From Microvirga mediterraneensis (lineage in GTDB: Bacteria > Pseudomonadota > Alphaproteobacteria > Rhizobiales > Beijerinckiaceae): a DNA stretch of 64,000 nt. A program made the translations under genes and the position numbers. Under the pieces are notes generated by a model. That model worked only from the letters and a program-made list of their open reading frames with translations, made no database searches and was not told where the DNA came from. Shown here in pieces: positions 24,394 to 33,870 of the stretch (position 1 is its first letter; each line of letters begins with the position of its first letter). Location: assembly GCF_013520865.1 (NCBI RefSeq), contig NZ_JACDXJ010000001.1, forward strand, positions 558,001-622,000. Direction: 5' to 3'.

Positions 24394-24843
24394 TTAAGCG
24401 CCGTTGCGCCGCGGCGGCGGCTCGTTGAGGATCGCCCAGAACACGCCGAGGTCCTGGATCGCGTCGAAGAACTCGCGGAAGCCCACGGGCTTCACCACGA
24501 AGGCGTTCACGCCGAGCTCGTAGCTGCGCACGAGATCACTCTCCTCCCGCGACGAGGTGAGCATGACGACCGGGGTCTGACGCAGGTGCGGATCCGCCTT
24601 GACCTTCTCCAGCACCTCGAGCCCGTCGACCTTCGGCAGCTTCAGGTCGAGCAGGACCACGGCCGGATCGCTGGTGTTGCGGCTCTCATGAGCACCGCGG
24701 CGATAAAGGAAGTCGAGCGCCTCCTCGCCGTCGCGCACCACGACGACTTCGTTGGCGAGCTGGCTCTGCTCCAAGGCGGCCAGCGTCAGTTCGAGATCCT
24801 TCGGGTTGTCCTCAACCAGAAGAATCGGCTTCAGTTCCGCCAT
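24394..24843 (-). CDS. Single-domain response regulator of the phytochrome (Rcp1-like)
   Basis: The 149-residue protein is a stand-alone CheY-like receiver: acidic pair in LLVEDNPKDLELT, phospho-aspartate in AVVLLDLKLPKVDGLEVL, threonine in VVMLTSSREESD and lysine in AFVVKPVGF. The extended loop with VRDGEEALDFLYRRGAHESR is typical of the Rcp1/BphR subfamily that dimerises and takes phosphate from bacteriophytochrome kinases. Its ATG follows the bphP stop with zero spacing (TGAATG), consistent with coupled synthesis of kinase and cognate receiver. Confidence 0.93.
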   Translation of the reverse strand: MAELKPILLVEDNPKDLELTLAALEQSQLANEVVVVRDGEEALDFLYRRGAHESRNTSDPAVVLLDLKLPKVDGLEVLEKVKADPHLRQTPVVMLTSSREESDLVRSYELGVNAFVVKPVGFREFFDAIQDLGVFWAILNEPPPRRNGA

Positions 24844-27084
24844 TCACGCGGCTCCTTCGTTCTGATCCGGCAGGGCGATGGAGAAGGTCGCTCCCTTGTC
24901 GAGCGCGCCTTCGGCCCAGGCCCGGCCTCCATGTCTTTCGACGATCCGGCGGACATTGGCGAGCCCGATCCCGGTTCCTTCGAATTCTTCCATCCGGTGC
25001 AGGCGCTGGAACACGCCGAACAGCTTGTCGATGTACTTCATATCGAACCCGACGCCGTTGTCGCGCACGAAATAGACCGTCTCCCCATCCTTGCGGGTGG
25101 AGCCGATTTCGATGCGCGCTTTCTCCCGGGTGCGGGTGTACTTTACCGCATTGTCGAGCAGGTTTTCAAAGACCAGCCGGATCAGCACCGGGTCGGCATT
25201 CACCGGGGGCAGCTCTCCGACGATCCACTGGATCCGGCGGTCGCCCTGTTCCGCCGAAAGCTTCTGCCGGATCTCGTCGACGAGGCGACCCACGTCCACG
25301 GTCCGGGGCTTCAGGGCCGTGCGGCCCATATGGGAGAAGCGCAGCAGGTTATCGACCAGGGTTCCGGCCGTGTAGGCCGCCTCGATGATCGTGTCGACGT
25401 AGCGCTGGCCCTTCTCGGACATCTCGCCCGCTTCCTGCTTCTTCAGCAGCTCGGAATAGCCCACGATATGACGGAACGGGGCGCGCAGGTCGTGGGAGAC
25501 CGAATAGGAGAAGGCCTCCAGCTCCTTGTTGGAGCGGCGCAGCTCCTCCGTGAGCGCCGCCATCTCTTCGGCCCGGCGCAGCACGATGCCCACGATGGCG
25601 TTGCGCAGCTCCTTGACCGCCTCGACCTCGCTTCGGTCCCAGGGCAAGGAGCGGTCCCGCACCGTCTCCTTCCAGATCTCGAAGGAGCGCCGGGGATGAA
25701 GCCGCAAGGACCCCGCCTCCTCCTGGACGGGCTTCTGCGGATTGCCGCCCCATTTGACGGTCTGCTCGACCTCGGGACGGAACCAGAGCACATAGCTCGA
25801 ATGTGCCTTCGAGACGGAGATGGAGAGAAGCCCGCTCGCCCGGTCGGCGAAGGCCTTCGCCGCCGGATAGACCTCCGACAGGTTGTCGGTGGCGAAGACG
25901 TCCTCCTGATGATGTTCGGAGAGCCAGTCGAAGAGCGCCCTCACCTGCTCCTTGCCGGGGGCATGGCCGAGGCACCAGCAATGGTCCTGCGTGATGACGG
26001 CGGCGCCCTGCGCGCCGGCGAGCATCATCAGGTCGTCGGGATGGTTCACGAGGCCCGCGATGAAATGCTCCTCGGCCGCCATATGGGCGAGAAGCCGCGT
26101 CTGCACGGCGCCGAGGCGCACGCGGTTCTCGGCCAGCATCGTGTTCTCCCGCGCCTCCAGCTGCAGCGAGAAGATCTGCGTGAGGAAGTCGCAGGCGTTG
26201 CGCACCTGGAGAGAGACCCGCTTCGGCTCCTTGTTGTGGCAGGAGATCAGGCCCCACAGCTGGCCGTCGCGCAGGATGGAGATCGACATGGAGGCGAGCG
26301 TCCCCATGTTGCGCATGTATTCGAGATGCACGGGCGAAACGCTGCGCAGCACCGAGTCGCTCAGGTCCAGCGGCGCGGGATCGTGCGACTGGATGGGAAC
26401 GGGCGTGTAGCCGGCATCGGGAATGATGCGCAGCCGGTTGCGGCGGTAGAGCTCCCTCGCCTGGGCCGGGATGTCGGATGCCGGAAAGCGCAGATCGAGG
26501 TAGGACGGCAGCACCTCGTTGCGGTCCTCGGCCACGACGGTGCCGTTCCACTGCTCGTCGAACCGGTAGACCAGCACCCGGTCGAAGCCGGTCATGCGGC
26601 GGATGTCCTGCGCGGCCAGGCCGCACAGGACGTCGATGGTCGACGCGCTCTGCAGCTGCTCCACGAACCGGCGCAGGGTGGGATAGAGCGCATCGATGCT
26701 GGAGATCGACCCGACGGGAGGCTCCTCCAGTTCGAGGATCGCGCACTCGCCCGAGCGGGAAATCGCCGTCTCGAAGAAGCGCTCATCCTGCGCCGTCCTG
26801 ACCCGGATGGTCCGGACGAAGCGTGTGTTTCCCGCCGTCGGCGGATCGGCGAGCTGAGCGTCGAATTCCGTGCTCAGGGCCGGCAGCACCTCGGCGAAAG
26901 GCCGGCCGAGCACGTCGGCCGCCTGGAAGCCGAAGACCTCGGCGATATTGGCGCTCGCATAGGCGATCGTCCTGTCGGACAGGCGGATCGCGAGAAGGAT
27001 TCCGTGCGGCTGGATGTTGCCCGGAATGTGGATCGGCTCCCGCTCGCAGGCGGTCAGGTCGATGTCTTGCGTTTGCAGGTTCAT
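24844..27084 (-). CDS. bphP: Bacteriophytochrome histidine kinase
   Basis: The 746-residue red/far-red photoreceptor kinase has the PAS-GAF-PHY-kinase order. The biliverdin-binding cysteine is C13 (DLTACEREPIHIPG), upstream of the PAS domain as in bacterial phytochromes. The GAF domain has DRVLVYRFDEQWNGTVVAE and the PASDIP motif. The PHY region ends near 500, the kinase histidine is in FSYSVSHDLRAPFRHI, and ATP-binding LLDNAVKYT and DNGVGFD follow. The start at ATG 27084 overlaps the bphO stop in an ATGA arrangement and is preferred to a start at 27102. The light-driven kinase probably acts on the following Rcp1-like regulator. Adjacent bphO supplies its chromophore. Confidence 0.97.
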   Translation of the reverse strand: MNLQTQDIDLTACEREPIHIPGNIQPHGILLAIRLSDRTIAYASANIAEVFGFQAADVLGRPFAEVLPALSTEFDAQLADPPTAGNTRFVRTIRVRTAQDERFFETAISRSGECAILELEEPPVGSISSIDALYPTLRRFVEQLQSASTIDVLCGLAAQDIRRMTGFDRVLVYRFDEQWNGTVVAEDRNEVLPSYLDLRFPASDIPAQARELYRRNRLRIIPDAGYTPVPIQSHDPAPLDLSDSVLRSVSPVHLEYMRNMGTLASMSISILRDGQLWGLISCHNKEPKRVSLQVRNACDFLTQIFSLQLEARENTMLAENRVRLGAVQTRLLAHMAAEEHFIAGLVNHPDDLMMLAGAQGAAVITQDHCWCLGHAPGKEQVRALFDWLSEHHQEDVFATDNLSEVYPAAKAFADRASGLLSISVSKAHSSYVLWFRPEVEQTVKWGGNPQKPVQEEAGSLRLHPRRSFEIWKETVRDRSLPWDRSEVEAVKELRNAIVGIVLRRAEEMAALTEELRRSNKELEAFSYSVSHDLRAPFRHIVGYSELLKKQEAGEMSEKGQRYVDTIIEAAYTAGTLVDNLLRFSHMGRTALKPRTVDVGRLVDEIRQKLSAEQGDRRIQWIVGELPPVNADPVLIRLVFENLLDNAVKYTRTREKARIEIGSTRKDGETVYFVRDNGVGFDMKYIDKLFGVFQRLHRMEEFEGTGIGLANVRRIVERHGGRAWAEGALDKGATFSIALPDQNEGAA

Positions 27085-27647
27085 GAGGTCTCGCACAGCC
27101 AATCATGCATTACGGTGAAGGTATCTCGTGCGGCCCCGACGATCAGGTCGTCGGCCTCCGGCGACGAGGCTTCCAGGAGCACTGCGCCGAACGACTTCCA
27201 CATGGCTGCAACATTTCGTCCATAGCTGCGGAAATAGGCGCAGCCCGTTTCCGCCGTCAATCCAAGCCGGTTCTCCACTTCGCGCGCGATGATGGCACCG
27301 CCGAGCGTGGAGCCCTCGACCACATACATGCTCCCCAGCACCGCCTCCGGGGCGGGCAGGGGCATGAGAGGACGGCATTGTGGCAAACCCATGATATCGT
27401 CAGATTTTAGTCCTAGAGCCTCGAGATCCCTGGCGAGAAGCCTCGTCTTGCAGCGGCTTTCGAAGAAGGCCCGGTCTGGCGCCCGCTCGGCGGCCTCGCT
27501 TTCCCAGGCCGCGTGGAATCCATGGAAGCGGATCAGCAGGTCCCTATAGGCCTCGCGCGACGAGATCCGGCCGTCGAGATCCATGGCGGCCTCGATCCGG
27601 TCGTGGGCGTCCCGGGTTTCGATCTTCAATCGTTCGAGAAGCGTCAT
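27081..27647 (-). CDS. bphO: Heme oxygenase for phytochrome chromophore
   Basis: The 188-residue enzyme opens heme to biliverdin, the bilin cofactor of BphP. The proximal heme histidine is in ETRDAHDRIEAAMDL, and the distal helix region is VVEGSTLGGAIIAREVENRLG. Length fits bacterial BphO proteins. Its ATG overlaps the stop of the permease gene by four bases (ATGA), and its stop overlaps the start of bphP by four bases, so it is translationally coupled on both sides. This position inside a transporter operon is unusual. Confidence 0.93.
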   Translation of the reverse strand: MTLLERLKIETRDAHDRIEAAMDLDGRISSREAYRDLLIRFHGFHAAWESEAAERAPDRAFFESRCKTRLLARDLEALGLKSDDIMGLPQCRPLMPLPAPEAVLGSMYVVEGSTLGGAIIAREVENRLGLTAETGCAYFRSYGRNVAAMWKSFGAVLLEASSPEADDLIVGAARDTFTVMHDWLCETS

Positions 27648-28399
27648 GACACCTCGTCCGCAGGGCGGCCCAGCTTTCCGGCGACGAACCGCTCGGCCAT
27701 TCCCAACCCGTCGTGGATCAGAACGGCGAGCAGCGCAACCACCAAACCGCCCTGCAGCACGAATGCAACATTGTTGGATTGAAGGCCCGCGATGATCACT
27801 TCGCCCAATCCCTTGGCCGCCACCGTCGACCCGATGGTGGCGGTGCCGAGACTGATGATCACCGAGAGCCGGATGCCCGCGAGGATCACCGGAAGCGCGA
27901 GCGGCAGCTCCACCTGGAACAAGCGCTGGCGCGGGTTCATGCCCATGCCCTTGGCGGCTTCGAGCGTCTGCGGCGACACTTCCATCAGGCCCGTGAGCGT
28001 GTTCTCGAAGGTCGGCAGGAGCCCGTAGAGAAACAGCGCGATGAAGGTCGGCTTCTCGCCGAAGCCGACGAGCGGCACGGCGATCGCCAGAACGGCGACG
28101 GGCGGGAAGGTCTGGCCGATATTCACCAGGCTGCGCGACAGCGGCAGGAACTCGCGGCCCGAGGGCCGCGTGACGAAGATGCCGAGCCCGAGCGCCAGAA
28201 TGGTGCTCGCGAGCGTCGCCAGGAACACGATGCGCAGATGCGAGAGGGTCAGGGAGAGCAGGCTGCCCTGGTTGTAGATCGCCGGCGCGCCGTTCGCGGT
28301 CAGCGGCTCGAACGCGAAGGCGAACAGCTGCGGCGCCGTGATGAAGAGCGCCAACAGCACCAGCGCCGCCGCGCGCCAGAGCAACGAACGCCCGGTCAT
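27644..28399 (-). CDS. yehW: Osmoprotectant ABC transporter permease (YehW-like)
   Basis: The 251-residue inner-membrane permease has about six helices and the binding-protein-dependent transport motif EAAKGMGMNPRQRLFQVELPLALPVILAGIRLS, which couples to the ATPase. Length is close to E. coli YehW (243). It is the second permease of a glycine betaine/carnitine-type importer whose gene order (binding protein, long permease, ATPase, short permease) matches E. coli yehZYXW. It overlaps the ATPase gene and bphO by four bases each. Confidence 0.88.
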   Translation of the reverse strand: MTGRSLLWRAAALVLLALFITAPQLFAFAFEPLTANGAPAIYNQGSLLSLTLSHLRIVFLATLASTILALGLGIFVTRPSGREFLPLSRSLVNIGQTFPPVAVLAIAVPLVGFGEKPTFIALFLYGLLPTFENTLTGLMEVSPQTLEAAKGMGMNPRQRLFQVELPLALPVILAGIRLSVIISLGTATIGSTVAAKGLGEVIIAGLQSNNVAFVLQGGLVVALLAVLIHDGLGMAERFVAGKLGRPADEVS

Positions 28400-29334
28400 G
28401 GAACGGACCGTCCATGCGCCACGATGCCTTGCACGCTGACGCGACCCACGAGAGCGCCCGACGTATCGGCGACGGGCAGCGTCTCCCGGCCCGACCAGAT
28501 CAGCCGCGAAAGCGCATCCCGCAGGGAATCGGTGACGAGGACGGGCTCTCCCTCGGCAGCTCCGGGTTCGAGGGCCTCGCGCACCTTCAGCAGGGATAGG
28601 AGACGGAAAGGCCGCTCCGCCGTTCCCACGAGCTGCTCGACGAAGGCCTCCGCCGGTCGCGTGAGCAGCTCGGCGGGCGTCGCGTATTGCAGGAGCCGTG
28701 CCTGATCCATCACGGCGATCCTGTCGCCGAGCTGGAACGCCTCGTTCATGTCGTGCGTGACGAGAACCACCGTGGTGCCGAGACGGCGCTGGATGGCGAC
28801 GAGATCGTCCTGTGCCTTGCTGCGGATGACCGGATCGAGCGCGCCGAACGGCTCGTCCATCAGCAGCACCGCGGGCTTTGCCGCCAAGGCGCGCGCGACG
28901 CCGACGCGCTGCTGCTGCCCGCCGGAGAGTTCGTGCGGGAATTTCTTCGCGAACTCCACCGGGTCGAGCTGGAACAGGTCGAGCAGTTCCTCGACGCGCG
29001 CCGCGCTCTTCCGTTTGTCCCAGCCGAGAAGACGCGGCACGGTGGCGATGTTCTCGGCGACCGTACGATGAGGAAACAGCCCGTAGCCCTGGATCACGTA
29101 GCCGATCCGGTGGCGCAGCTGATCCTCAGGGATCGCCATGGTGTCCTGGCCGTCGATGAGCACGCGGCCCTCGCTCGGTTCCACGAGCCGGTTGATCATG
29201 CGCAGCAGGGTCGACTTGCCCGCACCCGACGTGCCGACCACGACGGTGATCGTGCCCTCGTCGACCCGGAGGGACACGTCGTCGACGACGATCGTGTCGC
29301 CGTAGCGCTTGGTGAGATGCTCGATCTCGATCAT
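28396..29334 (-). CDS. yehX: Osmoprotectant ABC transporter ATP-binding protein (YehX/OpuCA-like)
   Basis: The 312-residue ATPase has Walker A VGTSGAGKST, Q-loop RHRIGYVIQGYGLFPH, signature HELSGGQQQRVGVARAL, Walker B VLLMDEPFGALDP and switch histidine THDMNEAF. After about residue 245 comes a single CBS-like regulatory segment (ETLPVADTSGALVGRVSVQGIV), as in the OpuA/OpuC family, which can sense ionic strength. Length matches YehX (308). The ATG at 29332-29334 overlaps the upstream permease stop by four bases. Confidence 0.93.
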   Translation of the reverse strand: MIEIEHLTKRYGDTIVVDDVSLRVDEGTITVVVGTSGAGKSTLLRMINRLVEPSEGRVLIDGQDTMAIPEDQLRHRIGYVIQGYGLFPHRTVAENIATVPRLLGWDKRKSAARVEELLDLFQLDPVEFAKKFPHELSGGQQQRVGVARALAAKPAVLLMDEPFGALDPVIRSKAQDDLVAIQRRLGTTVVLVTHDMNEAFQLGDRIAVMDQARLLQYATPAELLTRPAEAFVEQLVGTAERPFRLLSLLKVREALEPGAAEGEPVLVTDSLRDALSRLIWSGRETLPVADTSGALVGRVSVQGIVAHGRSVP

Positions 29335-30497
29335 GGAGTGCCCCGCCGGGTCAGATCGATGATCGCATCGAGGATGATGGCGGCGGCGAACGACAGGGCG
29401 ACCGTGGGTATGGCGCCCAGGAGCACGAGGTCGATCGCCGTCTGGCCGATTCCCTGGAACACGAAGGTGCCGAAGCCCCCTCCCCCGATCAGCGCCGCCA
29501 CGGTGGCCAATCCGAGGTTCTGCACCAGCACGATGCGGATGCCGGCGAGGATGACCGGCAGCGCCAGCGGCAGTTCCACCAGCCACAGGCGCTGGCGCGC
29601 GGACAATCCCATGCCCCGCGCCGCATCCGTGACAGTCGCCGGCACCTGCCGCAATCCGGTGACCGTGTTGGCGACGACCGGCAGCAGCGAATAGAGGAAG
29701 AGCGCGATGAAGGCGGGCGCGGCCCCGATGCCGCGAATGCCTAAGGCCGCCGCCAGGGGCACATGGGCCGCGAGATAACCGAGCGGCGCGATCAGGATGC
29801 CGAAGAGCGCGATGCTCGGAACCGTCTGGACGATGTTGAGCACCTGCAGGATCGCATTGCGCAGCCGCGGGACACGATGGCCGAGAATGCCCAGCGGCAG
29901 ACCGACGAGGCAGGCGGCGATCATCGAGCCGAACGCCAGCCACAGATGCTCGCGCGCCTCGCGCCAGAAGGTGGCCGCCCGGCTCGCATATTCCTTGAGC
30001 AGCGAGAGGTTGTCCCAGGCTCCCGAGACGAGCAGCAGCGCGATCGCGCCCGCCGCCACCGCGAGGGCGGCGAGCCGCGCCCAGGGAGAGAGGCGCAGCC
30101 GCGTCAGCGCATCGGCCGCCAGCAGCGCGAAGGCCAGGGCCAGGAGCCAGAAGCCCAGGGACGGCGAGACACGCGCGAAAGTGTTCCCGGGCGGCGTGAC
30201 GAACCCGGCCGATGATCCGACGGCGGGAAAGATCACGCACAGGCCGATGGACGCGGCAGCGAGGCGGATCAGCGGCGCGCGGACCAGGGCCGCGCACAAG
30301 GCCGTGCCGAGCGCCACCGCCATCACGCCGAGGGCGCCCGAGGACGGCAGCGCATCGACCAGCATGCGCCCCTCGCCGGCCACGATGCGGTTGGCCCGGT
30401 AGATGACGAAGGGCGAAGCGAAGAGCGCAACCAGGATCAAGATGGCGATCACGCTCCCAAGCCGATCCAGGGACAGGGAGGAACGCAACGAGGACAT
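29331..30497 (-). CDS. yehY: Osmoprotectant ABC transporter permease with extra N-terminal helices (YehY-like)
   Basis: The 388-residue permease from ATG 30495-30497 has an N-terminal block of about five additional helices (VIAILILVALFASPFVIY, GVMAVALGTALCAALVRA, LGFWLLALAFALLAADAL), then the transport domain with DAARGMGLSARQRLWLVELPLALPVILAGIR. Length is almost that of E. coli YehY (385). The open frame continues upstream to 30800, but that part runs through dispersed repeats and is rejected. It is the first gene after the 415-base gap from the binding-protein gene and begins a chain of overlapping genes. Confidence 0.88.
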   Translation of the reverse strand: MSSLRSSLSLDRLGSVIAILILVALFASPFVIYRANRIVAGEGRMLVDALPSSGALGVMAVALGTALCAALVRAPLIRLAAASIGLCVIFPAVGSSAGFVTPPGNTFARVSPSLGFWLLALAFALLAADALTRLRLSPWARLAALAVAAGAIALLLVSGAWDNLSLLKEYASRAATFWREAREHLWLAFGSMIAACLVGLPLGILGHRVPRLRNAILQVLNIVQTVPSIALFGILIAPLGYLAAHVPLAAALGIRGIGAAPAFIALFLYSLLPVVANTVTGLRQVPATVTDAARGMGLSARQRLWLVELPLALPVILAGIRIVLVQNLGLATVAALIGGGGFGTFVFQGIGQTAIDLVLLGAIPTVALSFAAAIILDAIIDLTRRGTP

Positions 30498-30606
30498 GCC
30501 GGGCACGGTCGTTCGGGAAGAGATCGTCGTCACAAAGTTTCCGGCCCTTATCGCAGCGTCTGGGTCATGAGAATACGGTTCACAGATCTCTCCCTCATTC
30601 CGCTTC

Positions 30607-30753
30607 GTCATCACCGGCCTTGTGCCGGTGATCCCGATTGTTTGAAGCGTCATCAGTGTCATTCCCGGCCGAAGCGCAGCGGAGGGGAAGGGAATCCATA
30701 GCGCGACATATGAAAGTGGATCCCCTTCCCGGCCTTTCGGCCGCCGGGATGAC
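30607..30753. repeat. Composite of dispersed repeats (family B half-copy plus family A copy)
   Basis: 30607-30652 is a half-copy of family B (GTCATCACCGGCCTTGTGCCGGTGAT, then CCCGATTG). 30656-30753 is a family A copy (GTGTCATTCCCGGCCG, GGGGAAGGGAATCCA, TGGATCCCCTTCCC, CCGGGATGAC). They fill most of the 415-base gap between yehY and osmF; the remainder shows nothing else. The potential long hairpin may reduce transcription from osmF into yehY. Confidence 0.75.
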
Positions 30754-30912
30754 AGCGGAGAGCCTTTCCGTATCGGGATGGCCGGCAGGAGGCCGGCCAT
30801 GACATGGAGGTCTCACTTTCGAGCCGGATACCGGGAGCAGCCTGACTGCGTCTCGGAGGAGCCCCGGTGTTTCACGGGAAACGCCTTCACCGGCTGAAAC
30901 CACGACCTCAGA

Positions 30913-31827
30913 TCACTTCAAAAAGCCCTTGGACTTCAGGTAATCCGTCGCCACCGCCTTGGCGGGCTCGCCACCGACCTGGACGCGGGCGTTGAGGCCC
31001 TGGAGCGTGGTGAGGTCGAGGGATGCGAAGACGGGCTTCAGGATCTCGGCGATCTTCGGGTTCTCCTTCAGGGCGGATTCGCGGATGATCGGCGCCGGGG
31101 CATAGACCGGCTGCACGTTCTTGTCGTCTTCCAGCACCGTGAGACCCGACGGGGCGATGCCGCCGTCGGTGCCGTAGACCATGGCCGCGTTGGCCCCGTT
31201 GGTCTGCTCGGCCGCCGCCTTGATGGTGGCCGCCGTGTCGCCGCCGGAGAGCACGATGAGCTGTTCCGGCTTCATCTTGAAGTTATAGGTCTTCTGGAAG
31301 GCCGGCAGGGCCGCATCCGAGTTCACGAATTCGGCGGAGGCGGCCAGCACGACCTTGCCGCCCTTCGTGACCCACTGGCCGAACTCGGACAGGGTCTTCA
31401 GCTTGTTGGAATCGGCCACGTCCTTGCGCAGGGCGATGGCCCAGGTGTTGTTGGCCGGCGAGGGATCGAGCCAAACGATCTTGTTGGCATCGTAATCGAG
31501 CTTCTTGGCCGTCTCGAAGCCCTTGGCCGCGTCCTTCCAGACCGGATCGTCCGCCTTGTTGAAGAAGAAGCCCGCATTGCCGGTATATTCGGGATAGATG
31601 TCGATCTCGCCCGCCGTGATCGCTTTGCGCACCACAGGGGTCGCGCCGAGCTGGATCCGGTCCTGCGTCTTGATGCCGTTGGCCTCGAGGGTCAGCAGGA
31701 TGATGTTGCCCAGGACCGAGCCTTCCGTGTCGATCTTCGACGAGACGACCACGTCGGCCCTGGCGGCGCCCGCCCCAGCGAGCGCCAGCGCGGCGGCAAA
31801 GGTGAGCGATGTGAGGACGGTCTTCAT
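30913..31827 (-). CDS. osmF: Glycine betaine/osmoprotectant substrate-binding protein (OsmF/YehZ-like)
   Basis: The 304-residue periplasmic protein has a signal peptide (residues 1-24, ending AARA) and the OpuAC-type substrate-binding fold. VVVSSKIDTEGSVLGNIILL and AGEIDIYPEYTGNAGFFF are the family motifs, and TDGGIAPSGLTVLEDDKN lies in the second lobe. Length equals E. coli OsmF (305). AAGGGG precedes the ATG by seven bases. It is the first gene of the importer unit, with the permease/ATPase genes 415 bases downstream on the same strand. In E. coli the orthologous system is induced in stationary phase and osmotic stress. Confidence 0.93.
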   Translation of the reverse strand: MKTVLTSLTFAAALALAGAGAARADVVVSSKIDTEGSVLGNIILLTLEANGIKTQDRIQLGATPVVRKAITAGEIDIYPEYTGNAGFFFNKADDPVWKDAAKGFETAKKLDYDANKIVWLDPSPANNTWAIALRKDVADSNKLKTLSEFGQWVTKGGKVVLAASAEFVNSDAALPAFQKTYNFKMKPEQLIVLSGGDTAATIKAAAEQTNGANAAMVYGTDGGIAPSGLTVLEDDKNVQPVYAPAPIIRESALKENPKIAEILKPVFASLDLTTLQGLNARVQVGGEPAKAVATDYLKSKGFLK

Positions 31828-32000
31828 GCGAAACCCCTTGAGAAACCTTGCCCGGCTGGTTTTAGGACAGCCGGACCGTTAGGGCAGGGGGGAGCGTCAT
31901 GAAGAATGAAGCCGGAGCACAAAAACTTCGCGGACCGGCAAAAGATCCCGCCGAAGGAATTTTCATCCTCCGGCGGGGCGACCGTTCTAGCGGCCCCGGC

Positions 32001-32045
32001 GTATCGTGCGGAAAAGTGGTGCCGGTTTTCCGCTCCAGACGATAC
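32001..32045. repeat. Dispersed palindrome, family C
   Basis: GTATCGT (32001-32007) pairs with ACGATAC (32039-32045), and CGGAAAA (32009-32015) pairs with TTTTCCG (32026-32032). The core CGGAAAAGTGG...CCGGTTTTCCG recurs at 57023-57067. It lies in the 288-base gap between osmF and the DUF4170 gene. Confidence 0.7.
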
Positions 32046-32115
32046 GCCCAGCTAAAAGAAGCATCGGATGGATCCCAAAAGTGCAAGTCCACTTTTGGTC
32101 CGATCCTTGGGCCTC

Positions 32116-32325
32116 TCAGGCGCTCAGGGTCGACGGAGGCTCCTGGGCGATGGTGAAGCGGACCTGGGCCTGGGGGCGATGGTCCTCGGACAGGGTGCGC
32201 CAGGTGCGCTCGGCCTCGGTGCGGCTGTCGAAGGGGCCGACGACCCGCTCGGTGCCCTGGACGATGGTCTCGCAGTCGCAGGAGGTGTACTCGCCGCCGA
32301 CCACCCAGAAACGTGACTTCATCAT
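32116..32325 (-). CDS. DUF4170 family small protein
   Basis: The 69-residue product contains FWVVGGEYTSCDCETI, ERVVGPFDSRTEAERTWRTLSED and QVRFTIAQE, the conserved pattern of the DUF4170 family found mostly in alphaproteobacteria. Function is unknown. The ATG at 32323-32325 is chosen because GGAG lies six bases upstream; an upstream ATG (32337) would place this site inside the gene. It is 38 bases downstream of aceA on the same strand and may be co-transcribed with it. Confidence 0.8.
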   Translation of the reverse strand: MMKSRFWVVGGEYTSCDCETIVQGTERVVGPFDSRTEAERTWRTLSEDHRPQAQVRFTIAQEPPSTLSA

Positions 32326-32363
32326 ATCGGTCTCCATTGGTGCAAAGGGTTCGAGGTGTTGCG

Positions 32364-33683
<1,320 letters not shown>

Positions 33684-33818
33684 GGCGGTCCTTTCTTTTA
33701 CATTTCTTGACAAAACTTTCCTGCGGGCCAGAATTGTTGCAGAGCAGCAGGACGTCTTGATTGCATAATCCGCGAAGAACCGATTGTTTCAACGCCGGAT
33801 TTCAAAAGAAAAGTCGCC

Positions 33819-33869
33819 TTGTAAAGCTTTGACTCAGCTGGTCGTGTAAACTTGTAAAAAGATTTACAA
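33819..33869. promoter_or_regulatory. TTGTAAA operator sites between aceA and the regulator gene
   Basis: TTGTAAA at 33852-33858 and TTTACAA at 33863-33869 form a perfect palindrome with a four-base spacer ending one base before the regulator's ATG, and a third TTGTAAA lies at 33819-33825. RamB-type regulators bind related A/T-rich TTTGCAAA sequences, so autoregulation is likely. No ribosome site is visible between the palindrome and the ATG. Confidence 0.55.
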
Positions 33870-33870
33870 T

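Noticed and set aside
24586..27225. 879-codon frame antisense to bphP
   Set aside because: Shadow of the phytochrome gene; histidine/arginine/glycine-rich with no domains.
30498..30800. N-terminal extension of the YehY-like permease
   Set aside because: The extension runs through dispersed palindromic repeats and is absent from family length (388 versus 385 residues without it).
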